This document shows positions 1 through 9,294 of a stretch of 64,000 bases of DNA, one piece after another. Under the pieces are notes generated by a model. That model searched no databases. It was not told the origin of the DNA and saw only the letters and a list, made by a program, of their open reading frames with translations. The stretch is from the NCBI GenBank assembly GCA_021841025.1, contig JAKBWA010000104.1:23311-87310 (forward strand), written 5' to 3'. The position numbers and the translations under genes are program-made. Each line of letters opens with the position of its first letter. Within the stretch, counting starts at the first letter, position 1. Source of the DNA: Bacillota bacterium. Its GTDB lineage: Bacteria; Bacillota; Sulfobacillia; Sulfobacillales; Sulfobacillaceae.

Positions 1-145
1 GCAGGTGAGAGCTCGATCTTTTCCGACAAGGTTGCACGCAGGGGTATCCATGACAAGAGCACTGTCTTAATAAACGGAAGGGAGGCCATTTCATCCCACA
101 TTGCCCAAAATCGTTCTCGCTGGTGCGGCAGTCTGTAGCGTCGTG
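1..145 (-). pseudogene. Possible 3' or internal fragment of an unrecognised gene
   Basis: On the minus strand one frame stays open from about base 145 to the left edge of the window and reads plausibly as protein, with a stretch such as LPHQRERFWAMWDEMASLPF. A TAA lies just upstream in the same frame and I see no start codon with a ribosome binding site between them. It is therefore either a decayed remnant or part of a gene whose frame was broken. I do not recognise the family, and a chance open frame is not excluded. Confidence 0.22.
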
Positions 146-1318
146 TTCCCGTAAAACGTTACCTGGTAAAGGATTGCGAACGGTGAAAAAGCGTTACTAA
201 TCATCTCGTTGCTTCTCTCGAAGCTCTATCGTTTGCCAACTATGGCTTAAAGGAATTCACCGCTGGAGATACGACGGGATTATACTGAGTGGCCTGTTTT
301 GCGGGATAGGTAAAGTCCATGAAGTATAACACCATCCCATTGAGAAAAATGAAATCGTAACGGATCAATCCGTAGGCCATTCACGATTTTGCCAGCAAGT
401 GCCACGAACTCCGGGTGCCTTTAACAACATAGCTGAGATTTTGGCGGGACGGAATGCCAAGATGGCTACTGTGGTTCGCCAGGAATGTGGATACGGATTC
501 TGGGGCCGGATATCCATATTCGTTGACCGTCGCGGTTTTGTTTGGGGATTCGTAAGTCACGCCATCCCGGGCACTTCGCAATTGGACTACCCGGCTTTTA
601 GGAATGGGAAAACTGAAACCGTCTACGTCATTCTTAATCCGCCGGATGGGGTCGTTGAAGGCTTGGTAGATGGCGAGGCATGGGTCCATGCTGACTGAGC
701 GGGCGTACTGACCGATCCGAAGGGGGGGTGTTGGGCCCAGTTGCGGTTGTGGTGACGTGCCGGGTGAATCCACATCTGGCGAAAAGCAAGCTGCTGAGTT
801 CCAGGCATCATCCTATGGTTCACACGGCAGCGTGGTCCATTGTGAAGATCTTCCATTTTCTGTGTTAAAGCCCCTGAACGAAGGGCACAGCTTGGCGGTG
901 AAGGCATCCCGATTGACAGTAACAAGCTCCATCTCCCATCTCAACGAACCTAACTTCTATCGATTTCAAAACTTTTCCCGTCAATGGAACCAGATAGATA
1001 AACTCTGAGCTGAATTCGCGCGATGAATTTCATATCAACCCACTCGTGATGTGCACAACATATGATTCGCGGATCCATATGAAGACTTTTCGCCATGGCT
1101 CCAAGGCCCGTCATCATTCACGGCCCTGACATAAAGACAAATACGTAACGTGCCAGGACTTGGGATGAAGGGGGGGCTTGTTCAACTCTGTTGCTATCAC
1201 AGGCGCTCTTAAGATTAAATTCTGTTTATTTTTCGGGTTGTTAGCGAAGTACCCGGGGACTGTCCCGCTAGGCGAATACCCAAACTGACTGAACTAGTCC
1301 CGAGTGCAAAGAAAATCC
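146..1318. other. Stretch without a confident gene
   Basis: About 1.2 kb in which I cannot support a gene. On the minus strand, 381-773 is open and its C-terminal half reads somewhat like protein (for example NDPIRRIKNDVDGFSFPIPK), and an overlapping frame continues at 623-925, so a decayed minus-strand gene is possible. No Shine-Dalgarno sequence precedes either frame and I recognise no family. The last 300 bases (1010-1318) show nothing I can name. Confidence 0.4.
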
Positions 1319-2320
1319 CTATCCAATGCGGGATAAAAGACTAAAGCCGCGATTCGATTGGAAAATCACGCCCTTGGGACTCTGGCTGAATAGTCCGGTA
1401 CTCTGGGGAAGGGGGTGCAGGTTGCGTTTGCCCAAGGTTACCAGTTGGCCAGAGGCATCCAAATTATTAATGACAAGATGTCCTGCCGAGAGGCCAATCT
1501 GTGGTTTCAGCCCGGTTTTCCATCGGTACCATAAGACCCCATGGCTGCTTGTCACCGCCAAAAGGTAAGCGGGTAACGCGCTTGGCCGGCGCAGCAACAA
1601 CGCAATGTGGGAGTTGTACGAAATGGAATCAACGAGTTCCGGCCACCGGGACGATCGGACGCTAAGAATCGGTTTATGGGTTCCTGTGCTAAGAGAGAGG
1701 AGGTTGATTTGGCCCGCTTGATCATAAACCAAGAAACGGCCACCTCTCACAAAGGGATGATATCCCAAACGAACTGTGGCAGGCAAAGCACGCGACGGAA
1801 ACTGAGAATGAACTCTAACAACCTTGCCGCTTTTGCTCACATAGTCCAAAGTGTTGCGAGGCGTAAAATAGGCTGCGATGGCCTGGGGAATTACCCGAAC
1901 AGGTTGGTGGAGGCGGTCCAAAGAGACTCCTTGGGCTACGGGCCAAGCCAATTCTTGACCGTTTGGCGCGAACACCAAGTGTCCTACGGGATCGGTAGGG
2001 GCATTTCGCAGAGCCACGGCATGCCCATTAACCAGCCACCGCGCTTGTCCGTCGTGGAGCACATAGGTGATCGCGGCATGCGAGGAAATCGGCAAATACC
2101 AGTCAGTATGAGGCAAATGGCCGCGTGGCAAAGACAACGCTTTGGTCTTGTCCCCCGCCGATCCGGATAACTGGACAGCGTGAGTTTGACGAGGACTGGT
2201 AATGGGATTGGAGGTTTGCCATCTTACGGGTGAAACTAGAGATTGTTGGTGGATTTTCCCCCATATGGCTAAGGCAGCCACTAACATAATGCCGATTCCT
2301 ATCCACCACCACCTTTTCAC
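1319..2320 (-). CDS. Membrane-anchored beta-propeller-like protein of unknown function
   Basis: The protein has one N-terminal membrane segment (about residues 4-22, after a WWW motif), then roughly 300 residues on the outside of the cell. The outer part is made of short beta-rich repeats with Gly/Pro turns, such as FAPNGQELAWP and YVSKSGKVVRV, which recall WD40- or TolB-like propeller blades. I chose the GTG at 2318-2320 because GGGGAGG lies six bases upstream; an ATG ten codons earlier (2350) has a weaker site. No catalytic motif is visible. The gene points away from the amino-acid permease and follows the macro-domain gene on the same strand with a gap of 73 bases, so the two may be cotranscribed. 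The function is unknown and the propeller assignment is by eye only. Confidence 0.75.
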   Translation of the reverse strand: MKRWWWIGIGIMLVAALAIWGKIHQQSLVSPVRWQTSNPITSPRQTHAVQLSGSAGDKTKALSLPRGHLPHTDWYLPISSHAAITYVLHDGQARWLVNGHAVALRNAPTDPVGHLVFAPNGQELAWPVAQGVSLDRLHQPVRVIPQAIAAYFTPRNTLDYVSKSGKVVRVHSQFPSRALPATVRLGYHPFVRGGRFLVYDQAGQINLLSLSTGTHKPILSVRSSRWPELVDSISYNSHIALLLRRPSALPAYLLAVTSSHGVLWYRWKTGLKPQIGLSAGHLVINNLDASGQLVTLGKRNLHPLPQSTGLFSQSPKGVIFQSNRGFSLLSRIG

Positions 2321-2393
2321 AAAAATCCTCCCCGTTCGAAATCCCGCCATTGGCTCCCTATGACACCTTCAACTTACGCCCGGTACAGAGTTC

Positions 2394-2939
2394 TCAATGA
2401 GATGCCAGTTCATGATCATAGATTACCACAGCCTGGTGCATAGCGGCAGCAGCTTTCTCGGGGGCAATTTGACCGACGCCCGTTCCGTAAGCTGGGACAC
2501 AGACTTTTCTTATGGCGGGGTGCTGGTGCGCTACTCTCAAGAGGGCCAACATGGCTAAAGTAATAGGTTCCGGCGAAGACAAGGGCGCGGGGCAGGGCAT
2601 CGTGGGAACTAAAATAATCCATTTCGGCACGTCTTTGCCACTGGGTATAGCCACCGCTTGTCCGACGGGCATAAACCCACGATATAATTCTGCCAATATC
2701 TGCTGGGCTTTGTCATAGGCATCGGGAAGAACGCGGGAAATGGCCCGATCGAGACCTCCGCCCATTCCGAGACGGCTGTCGGAAGCCGTGGACCAAGCAT
2801 TGGCATCCGGACACAATGCGAGCCCCTGGCGAATTTCAAAACGGGAATCGTGCGAAAAGTGGTCTGTCCATGCCGCTATCATGAGTGGATCAGGTGCTGT
2901 AAGCAAAAACTTTGTTTCTGGAGAATTGTTCGTCGTCAT
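2394..2939 (-). CDS. Macro-domain protein (ADP-ribose-binding type)
   Basis: This 181-residue protein carries macro-domain hallmarks in order: a loop with SDSRLGMGGGLDRAI (glycine-rich phosphate-binding loop, about residues 54-68), then GQAVAIPSG, and near the C-terminus VPAYGTGVGQIAPEKAA, the second ribose-phosphate loop. Macro domains bind ADP-ribose or related nucleotides and some remove ADP-ribose from proteins or act on O-acetyl-ADP-ribose; which applies here cannot be read from the sequence. The ATG at 2939 is preferred: AAAGGA lies eight bases upstream, whereas the ATG at 2948 overlaps that site. It is probably cytoplasmic. It lies upstream of the beta-propeller-like gene on the same strand. 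Confidence 0.85.
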   Translation of the reverse strand: MTTNNSPETKFLLTAPDPLMIAAWTDHFSHDSRFEIRQGLALCPDANAWSTASDSRLGMGGGLDRAISRVLPDAYDKAQQILAELYRGFMPVGQAVAIPSGKDVPKWIILVPTMPCPAPLSSPEPITLAMLALLRVAHQHPAIRKVCVPAYGTGVGQIAPEKAAAAMHQAVVIYDHELASH

Positions 2940-3445
2940 GTCTGCCATCCTTTGATAGTTTTTCCGCTTCTATTTGGACCGCTGGATTGTCGCCAGAGAC
3001 ATGGAAGCCAGATTTTTAAGGCTGACAAGTTCGTATGGGGCATGTCGGGTTGCGGTCTTATTGGTCATGTAAGATCCATTCTACATCCCACGAGCCTGCG
3101 AAGAGAAAGGATTTACATGCGCATTTTAAAGGGATGTCAAGATAAATCAATTATGGAGAATAATAATGGCATTAAACGGAGCTTAGAACATTTCTTGTCA
3201 TTTGGCTTCAAAGAGACATTGCTCTATCATACTCGTTATACTGTTCGCTCGGGTCGATTAAGAGGTGATAGTAACCTTCTTAAAAAATGACGAGCGTTTT
3301 TGTTATAGATAAGAGTGACAATTACATCTAACTGAAAGTCGCAGTACAAAGACGTAACGCGGAAAAATTCTGCCGTTCTTTTAAGACTACACCATTGTGG
3401 TTTAAGGCAATACTGACGGCAGAAGGTGACCGAAAGGAGGAAGTA
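2940..3445. other. Divergent intergenic region upstream of the permease
   Basis: About 500 bases between the leftward macro-domain gene and the rightward permease. It must hold promoters for both. The only structure I can support is a terminator-like hairpin at 3246-3301. I looked for T-box or known riboswitch signatures and found none. Open frames here lack ribosome binding sites. Confidence 0.5.
3246..3301 (+). terminator. Terminator-like hairpin in the permease leader
   Basis: CGCTCG (3246-3251) pairs with CGAGCG (3291-3296), followed at once by five T residues. Inside, TTAAGAGGT can pair with ACCTTCTTAA with one bulge, giving a compact two-part hairpin. No rightward gene lies upstream, so this may be an attenuator in the leader of the permease gene or the end of a small RNA. 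Confidence 0.5.
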
Positions 3446-4894
3446 TTGCTGCGTACTCATAATAAAGGATTATCCAGTATCCCGAAATTAAAAAAGAAAG
3501 TGCCAAACCAAGGATTAAGACGGGCATTAGGACCAAGACAGGTACAGTTGCTTTCGATGGGTGGCGTGATTGGAGTCGGGTTGTTTTATGGTGCCGGGGT
3601 GGCGTTGAAACTGGCCGGTCCCGCCGTTATTATCGACTATGTCATTGGCGGGATTATTGTGGCCATTGTGATGCGGTCTTTGGGAGAGATGACTGTAGAG
3701 GAGCCATTGGCCGGATCATTCAGCCGGTTTGCCAATCAAGCTTTTGGAGAAATGTTTGGATTCTTGACGGGAGGAATGTGGTGGTTCTTTTGGGTCGCCA
3801 CGGTCATGTCGGAACTGGCAGCCATTGGGCTTTTGGTTCAGTACTGGTTTCCGGCATTCCCTCCTTGGATTCCCGGACTCGTGGCGCTGGGGTTATTCGT
3901 CATTTCCAACCTGTTTTCGGTCGAAGTATTCGGGGAACTGGAATTTTGGTTTGCGGTATTAAAGATTCTTGCCATTGTCAGCTTTATTGTGCTGGGTGTT
4001 CTGGTCACGATCATTGGCATCAACGGAGCTGGGCTGACTAATTTGTGGGGCCACGGAGGATTCTTGCCGAACGGAGTGGGAGGCGTTTTGCAAGCGGTTT
4101 CTTTGGTGGTCTTGGGATACAGCGGGGTAGAAACCCTGGCGGTTACCGCAGGGGAAACGGGAAATCCCCGGAAGGCTATTCCTCAAGCGGTATCTAATGT
4201 GTCGTGGAGAATAGCCATTCTCTATGTGGGATCCATTAGTGTGATGCTGGTGGCATTTTCATGGACCTCTTTAGCGGGCCATCATGTGAGCCCTTATGTG
4301 CTCTTGTTTGCTAAAGCTGGAATTCCTTTGGCTGCCACTGTCATCAATATCATCATCATTTCCTCAGGTTTGTCTTCCTCAAACACCGGGTTGTATGGAG
4401 GAAGCCGGATGCTGTTTTCCATGGCTAAAGACGGATATTTGCCTGTCTCCCTTAAACGCCTTTCGCGTTTTAAGGTGCCGAAGCTGTCGGTGATCATTAC
4501 TGGACTCGGCATGTCTGTGGGAATTCTCATTACTTATCTGGCCCCCAATTCGGTGTATGTTTGGATTTCTAGTGCTTCCGCATTTGCCGCCATATGGACT
4601 TGGAGCATAATTTTATTGTCGGAAATTACCATTCGAAAGAGAAAAGGCGGAAGATCAGCCTCTCTTCATTACCCGTTATGGCCCTGGCCTATTCTTCCGG
4701 TGCTGGGTCTGATTTTGCTGGCAGGCATGCTGTTGGCCATCATGACCTCTCCTCTGACCGAGGTATCGGTCTGGTCTGGTGTGCTCTGGTTGGTCTTCTT
4801 AACCGGGTGGTGGTTCTTATATTCCCGTAAGCGCATCAAAAGAAATCAAGACCATGACGAAGATGAGGTGACCTCGAAGAAAAAAATGCTGTAA
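3446..4894 (+). CDS. APC-family amino acid permease (AAT-like)
   Basis: This 482-residue protein has about twelve hydrophobic segments. The first contains MGGVIGVGLFYGAG, the unwound substrate-binding segment typical of amino acid-polyamine-organocation carriers, followed by the conserved MRSLGEM after the second segment. Such proteins import amino acids with protons across the cytoplasmic membrane. Substrate cannot be told; the closest style is the GABA/lysine/aromatic permease branch. The start is taken as TTG at 3446 because AAAGGAGG ends five bases upstream; an ATG 17 codons earlier would place the ribosome site inside the gene. The C-terminus is charged and cytoplasmic. It converges with the EAL gene, the stops lying only eight bases apart. 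Confidence 0.9.
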   Translation: MLRTHNKGLSSIPKLKKKVPNQGLRRALGPRQVQLLSMGGVIGVGLFYGAGVALKLAGPAVIIDYVIGGIIVAIVMRSLGEMTVEEPLAGSFSRFANQAFGEMFGFLTGGMWWFFWVATVMSELAAIGLLVQYWFPAFPPWIPGLVALGLFVISNLFSVEVFGELEFWFAVLKILAIVSFIVLGVLVTIIGINGAGLTNLWGHGGFLPNGVGGVLQAVSLVVLGYSGVETLAVTAGETGNPRKAIPQAVSNVSWRIAILYVGSISVMLVAFSWTSLAGHHVSPYVLLFAKAGIPLAATVINIIIISSGLSSSNTGLYGGSRMLFSMAKDGYLPVSLKRLSRFKVPKLSVIITGLGMSVGILITYLAPNSVYVWISSASAFAAIWTWSIILLSEITIRKRKGGRSASLHYPLWPWPILPVLGLILLAGMLLAIMTSPLTEVSVWSGVLWLVFLTGWWFLYSRKRIKRNQDHDEDEVTSKKKML

Positions 4895-4902
4895 CTGGCG
4901 AG

Positions 4903-6144
4903 TTAGGGCCTCGGGGGCTTGGGGGCCAAGAGGGTCATGAGATGGGCAAGATTTTGCAGAATTTGAATACGGGTGCTGCTCCACTTGAAGGGATCCCTAT
5001 AATAGGCCCCCACTGTTCCCCACACAGGTTTTCCAACGGGCATAATGGCGACGGACTCGGGAAAGCCTAGTGTCTGGATGACAGGTGCTTGCAGGTACTC
5101 GGCCTCGTCACTTTTGTTCTGCAATATAACCGGGGCTTTCTTTCGAAAGGCCCGAATTCCGACTGACGGAGAGTCCCACGAAATCACTTCGCGATAGGCG
5201 TGGCCGATACTGAATAACGGTTGCATGCCGCATGGGACGGCCTGGTACAGCGTCAAGGCCAGGGGCTGCAGCATTTTGAATGCGGTATTCATCATGGTGG
5301 TAATTTGATCGCTAGCAGACAGCTTGGCTTCTACCAGATGTTCCAGCAAAAGACTCCAATGCGAGAGAAAGGGCTCAAGTCCTTGCCAAGGATGGCTTGA
5401 CGCTGTGTGAATCTCTCGTTGGCGTTGACGAATCAAGCTAATCACTTCCGGCCGCAAGGATTCCATCTCTTTCCAACTCCTGGGTTTGCCAAAGTAAAAT
5501 CCTTGGGCGGTTTCAACTCCCAAATCGATGCATGTCAATAGTTCATCACGGGTTTCAATGCCTTCGGCAATCAGTTGAAAGCCGAGAAAGCGGGCCATCT
5601 GGCTAACCGAGGCCATTAAGTTGCGTTTTACCGGATGTAGTTGGCATTGGGCAACGAGAGTACGGTCGAGTTTGACAAAATGAGGATGAACAGCCACGAG
5701 TTTGTTCAGCCCGGAATAACCCGTACCAAAGTCGTCGAGGGCAATCGTGCCGCCTCGGTGGCGAAAATTTCGAATAGCCTTTTCCACCTCGGGACCCAGC
5801 CAGTTCCCGCGCTCGGTGATTTCTAAAACCACCGAGCCATCGGGGCACGACTCAATAAGGTTTTGTACGATATCGTCTGAGAGAGAATCCGGATGAATAT
5901 TGACATATAGCGGCGTGACAATGGAATGTGTGTGAATGAATCGCGTTATTTTTCTCAAGATAATTCGGTCGACTTCCACAGACAACCCCTGCTTAGACAC
6001 CTCTTGAAAGAAAATTTCGGCATTGATTAACTCTTTGTCGGGGGTGTAAGGGCGTGTCAGAACTTCATAACCTATCACGTGTCCCGTTGACAAGGAGATC
6101 AAGGGATGGAATGCCAAAGAGAACTGGTCTGGGCCATTTTGCAT
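4903..6144 (-). CDS. EAL-domain c-di-GMP phosphodiesterase with C-terminal GAF-like domain
   Basis: Residues about 5-245 form an EAL domain that would hydrolyse cyclic di-GMP to pGpG. The residues needed for metal and substrate binding are present: EVLTR in place of EALLR, the Asn of VNIHP, LEITERG, the Asp pair of DDFGTGYSGL, KLDR, AEGIET and the Gln of AQGFYFGKP. Residues about 270-405 look like a GAF sensor (VAIMPVGKPVWGTVGAYYRD), an unusual order since sensors usually come first. There is no membrane segment, so it is cytoplasmic. The start codon has only a weak ribosome site, so the exact N-terminus is uncertain by a few residues. It is one of four c-di-GMP proteins in the window. Confidence 0.9.
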   Translation of the reverse strand: MQNGPDQFSLAFHPLISLSTGHVIGYEVLTRPYTPDKELINAEIFFQEVSKQGLSVEVDRIILRKITRFIHTHSIVTPLYVNIHPDSLSDDIVQNLIESCPDGSVVLEITERGNWLGPEVEKAIRNFRHRGGTIALDDFGTGYSGLNKLVAVHPHFVKLDRTLVAQCQLHPVKRNLMASVSQMARFLGFQLIAEGIETRDELLTCIDLGVETAQGFYFGKPRSWKEMESLRPEVISLIRQRQREIHTASSHPWQGLEPFLSHWSLLLEHLVEAKLSASDQITTMMNTAFKMLQPLALTLYQAVPCGMQPLFSIGHAYREVISWDSPSVGIRAFRKKAPVILQNKSDEAEYLQAPVIQTLGFPESVAIMPVGKPVWGTVGAYYRDPFKWSSTRIQILQNLAHLMTLLAPKPPRP

Positions 6145-6620
6145 CCATTCTCGGATATTGAAGTTTGGGGAATGACCCTTTCTATCACTAGACGTGGCGA
6201 ATCTCTCCTCAACTTTTACTAAGGCTATTGTGCAGATATTTGTCGTTCCTGTCTACGTCGTGTCGAAACTTGACTAATTTTGCTGCACTAGACATCGCGG
6301 AGATGCTACCTATGCCTGTTGATTTCTCAAATTACCGGGAGTACACCAAAGGAGGGGAGATTTCAAGCCAGGCCCCTTGGCGTTCGTGCCGACTTGCTTG
6401 TAACTAGCGCAGATACAGAGAAGATGGCCAAGCCCACTAGGTCCAAAAGCTCATGTCACCACGCTACAGTAACCCGCGTCAGCGAAAAAAGCGCTGAAGT
6501 CCAGGGGCCAATGATCTTGTGGTGTCTTGTGGAAGATTAGAGGCTGAAGGACAATTCATCCAACACAAGACAAGAGGAAGCAAGGGTGATCTTGCCCGCG
6601 AGTGTTACCGGATAATCACA
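6145..6620. other. Intergenic stretch, no supported gene
   Basis: About 475 bases between two leftward genes. An open frame at 6319-6540 on the plus strand has AAAGGAGGGGA inside it rather than before it and no recognisable protein features, so I do not call it. Leftward transcripts from the membrane-protein gene must end here, but I see no clear terminator. Confidence 0.4.
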
Positions 6621-7424
6621 TTAAGGAGATGATTTGGCGGATCTCTGGGGATTTGGACGGCCCACCTCGCTTTTTGGACGATTGTTTTTGGTTAGGCTGT
6701 ACAGAGCCATGAATGATAATGTCCAAAATAACGCAAAGAACAGCATAAGGAACCATCCGATGAATTGTCCCGCCGTGTGTGCAAGCTCTGTGAGCCACAG
6801 CGTGGTGAATATCAGTACTGCTTGGCCTCCATAGGCTGTGATAACAGCCGCCAGGCTCAAATACCGGTTGTGCTGTTGATATTGCCACGCATATCTCCAG
6901 GCCTTGCGCAACTTTAAACCGGCAACAAACAAAAAATTCATCACCCATAATATCCACACGCTGACGAAAAGACCGAGTACCAGAGCCACTGCAGTCAATA
7001 TAACCAGCGAGGACAGTAAAGCGAGTCCGAATAGGATGTGCATTACGATATAAACCAGACCCATGACAATCAGCCATAGGGTCCAGGACAACGAGGCGGT
7101 GAGGATTAGTCCGTAACTACGGCCAAAATAGCGCAGCCCGTTTGCAAAAAAGCTGCGGAAACTCAAGGGATTATGTCTTATAGCTTCACCCAGGGTTCCC
7201 AAAAACCCCGCAGTGAAATAGGGCACCAGAAGAAACAAGTAAATCGCCGCCAAAGGAGTCAGTCCCAAGAAATGCCCCAACTGCCTCCCGTTGGCATTAA
7301 GGGTCTGGTTTAGGATCGTGAGGGCTGTCATCACAATAAGAACGAACTCCCAAAGAAGAAGCCCGGTAATCTGAGGGTTGTTGCCTAAAGCCCTGATACT
7401 AATACGGTAGATTTTGAGGTACAT
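6621..7424 (-). CDS. Polytopic membrane protein of unknown function
   Basis: About six strongly hydrophobic segments span residues 20-245, followed by a basic tail (NNRPKSEVGRPNPQRS). Tandem pairs of helices and the aromatic-rich start recall DUF975/YesL-type bacterial membrane proteins, but this is only a resemblance. I set the start at the ATG at 7424, with GAGGGGAG seven bases upstream. A second ATG at 7526 also has a good site (AGGAG, six bases) and would add 34 polar residues; I cannot decide between them. It is divergent from the M24 peptidase gene, so the promoters of both lie between about 7425 and 7620. Confidence 0.75.
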   Translation of the reverse strand: MYLKIYRISIRALGNNPQITGLLLWEFVLIVMTALTILNQTLNANGRQLGHFLGLTPLAAIYLFLLVPYFTAGFLGTLGEAIRHNPLSFRSFFANGLRYFGRSYGLILTASLSWTLWLIVMGLVYIVMHILFGLALLSSLVILTAVALVLGLFVSVWILWVMNFLFVAGLKLRKAWRYAWQYQQHNRYLSLAAVITAYGGQAVLIFTTLWLTELAHTAGQFIGWFLMLFFALFWTLSFMALYSLTKNNRPKSEVGRPNPQRSAKSSP

Positions 7425-7619
7425 GCCGCCGCTCCCCTCTTTTCGATTTTCTTGTTGTCTTATGGTATCAAGAAGCAGACCTATGGTGGAGGGACAATTT
7501 TTAAAAAAGCGTAAGTGCTTAGGCATTTCTTGCTCCTGAACACCTAATAGTGAGAAGACTAAGAGAAAGCCGACTTTGTGTTACCATAAATGAGAGAAAG
7601 GCATGTAAGGGGGATGCGT

Positions 7620-8708
7620 ATGCACCGACTAGCCAAGGCGCGAGAGCGTCTAGGTAAAGAAAATGCCATGATGTTTATGTCAGCCGGCGATGATTTGCGA
7701 TACCTCTTATCGTGGTCGCCGTTGGCGGATGAAAGATTGACGTTTCTGGGAATATCGGAAGACTCGGTAACTCTCGTGGTTCCGTCGGTAAATGCTCAGG
7801 AAGCGCGAGAGCACGTGGCTGGAATAGTTGAGATTTTTTCCTATACAGACCAAGAGGGACCGGAAGCTTTATTGCAGAAAGTCTTTGGCAAGACAACTCT
7901 TCAGGTACATACCATTTACGTATCAGATGATGCTCGGTTTGATCATGTCGAAGTTCTCAAAACTTCACTGGGGTGGAAATCACGACTAGAGCGTGCTTCG
8001 GCGTTGATGGCGCCCTGGCGTATGGTCAAGGACAGTGATGAAATTGAAAAATTGAAAGCATCCCAGGCCATCAATGACCGGGCTATGGAGGTGGGGTTGG
8101 CCGCAATTCGTGCGGGCATGACAGAGGTGGAACTCCAAGATATTATCCACCGCGCTTTCATGGCTAATGGGGCAGATCGTGATGCGTTCATCATTGTGGC
8201 GGCGGGATCTCATAGCGCTTTGCCTCACCATACCCCTGATCATACTGTCATTGCCGAAGGACCGGTATTATTAGACATAGGGTGTTTTAAGGATGGGTAT
8301 GCGTCTGATATGACCCGCGTCGCCTATGTGGGCACTCCCGGTGATGAATTTCTCCACGTTCACCGAATTGTCAATCAGGCAGTCGAAGCGGCTCTGGTCA
8401 AAGCCACGGCCTTGACCGAGGCACAAAGTATTGACCACGCAGCCCGCAGGGTGATTGAAGATGCTGGCTATGGGCCATATTTTGTACACCGTCTGGGACA
8501 TGGTATTGGTCTTTCGGTCCATGAATTGCCCTCCATTATGGAAGGCAATCCGGCCAGGGTTCCGGTGAATTCGACGTTTTCCATAGAACCGGGAATTTAT
8601 TTGCCTAAGCGCTTTGGAGTACGTTTGGAAGACATAGTGGTAGCCAAAGAGGACGAAAGTGTAGTTTTGTCTCAAGTTTCCCGGGATGTTTACCAAGTGC
8701 ACCGCTGA
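7620..8708 (+). CDS. M24-family metallopeptidase (Xaa-Pro dipeptidase/aminopeptidase type)
   Basis: The N-terminal half is the creatinase-like domain and the C-terminal half the pita-bread peptidase fold. The five metal ligands are visible: two Asp in LLDIGCFKDGYASDMTR (about residues 219 and 230), His in RLGHGIGLSVHE (about 294), Glu in FSIEPGIY (about 322) and Glu in VRLEDIVV (about 336). It should cleave dipeptides or peptides next to proline in the cytoplasm using two metal ions. The ATG at 7620 is chosen because AAGGGGG lies six bases upstream and abuts an earlier ATG. At 362 residues it has the usual family length. Confidence 0.93.
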   Translation: MHRLAKARERLGKENAMMFMSAGDDLRYLLSWSPLADERLTFLGISEDSVTLVVPSVNAQEAREHVAGIVEIFSYTDQEGPEALLQKVFGKTTLQVHTIYVSDDARFDHVEVLKTSLGWKSRLERASALMAPWRMVKDSDEIEKLKASQAINDRAMEVGLAAIRAGMTEVELQDIIHRAFMANGADRDAFIIVAAGSHSALPHHTPDHTVIAEGPVLLDIGCFKDGYASDMTRVAYVGTPGDEFLHVHRIVNQAVEAALVKATALTEAQSIDHAARRVIEDAGYGPYFVHRLGHGIGLSVHELPSIMEGNPARVPVNSTFSIEPGIYLPKRFGVRLEDIVVAKEDESVVLSQVSRDVYQVHR

Positions 8709-8784
8709 GTCGAGGGGATTGCCTTCTTTAGCTTCATCATATTGCTGAGATGAAAATCTCAAAGCCATTTCGATGAGATAGGAG

Positions 8785-9294
8785 ATGATCGTTGTCGTGA
8801 CCACAAAGATCCAAACACATAAGCAAGACCCGATGGTAGGGGAAAAGGCGCCGGATTTCACTTTGGAAGGAACCAACGGCTCTGTGCACTTGGCCGATTT
8901 GTTGGGCCGTGTGGTGGTTCTCTATTTTTATCCCCGTGATAATACGCCGGGATGTACTACGGAAGCCTGCGACTTCCGGGATATGATTCAAGACTTCTCA
9001 GACGTGAATGCGGTAGTGCTGGGAGTAAGCATGGACTCTTTGACCAGTCATGCAAAATTTACCGCCAAGTACCAGTTGCCGTTCAACTTATTATCGGACA
9101 GTGACGGGAAAGTTGCGAACCGTTACGGGGTTTACAAGCAGAAAAATCTGTACGGCAAAGTTTCTTACGGTATTGAACGATCGACGCTCGTCATAGATCG
9201 GAACGGAATTATCCGTTATGTCTTTAGAAAAGTGAGAGTGCCTGGGCATGTGAGTCAGGTGAAAGAGTTAGTCAAGCAAATGACCAATGGATAA
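8785..9294 (+). CDS. bcp: Thioredoxin-dependent peroxiredoxin, Bcp/PrxQ type
   Basis: This 169-residue protein belongs to the AhpC/TSA superfamily. The active site is PRDNTPGCTTEACDFRD, with the peroxidatic Cys near residue 57 and a second Cys five residues on, the spacing of atypical two-cysteine Bcp enzymes. It should reduce H2O2 and organic hydroperoxides in the cytoplasm with electrons from thioredoxin. The conserved fold begins at MVGEKAPDF (residue 17), so the first 16 residues may not be translated; the ATG at 8785 has AGGAG directly before it, which is tight. The 3' end overlaps the endonuclease III gene by eight bases, pointing to a DNA-and-oxidant-stress operon. Confidence 0.93.
   Translation: MIVVVTTKIQTHKQDPMVGEKAPDFTLEGTNGSVHLADLLGRVVVLYFYPRDNTPGCTTEACDFRDMIQDFSDVNAVVLGVSMDSLTSHAKFTAKYQLPFNLLSDSDGKVANRYGVYKQKNLYGKVSYGIERSTLVIDRNGIIRYVFRKVRVPGHVSQVKELVKQMTNG

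Noticed and set aside
1607-2170. Rightward open frame of 187 codons
   Set aside because: It lies wholly antisense to the beta-propeller-like gene, which has a better start and composition.
2950-3445. T-box riboswitch before the amino acid permease
   Set aside because: No T-box sequence element or typical antiterminator bulge is found; only a plain terminator-like hairpin remains.
8271-8876. Leftward open frame of 201 codons
   Set aside because: Antisense to the M24 peptidase metal-binding region, no ribosome site.
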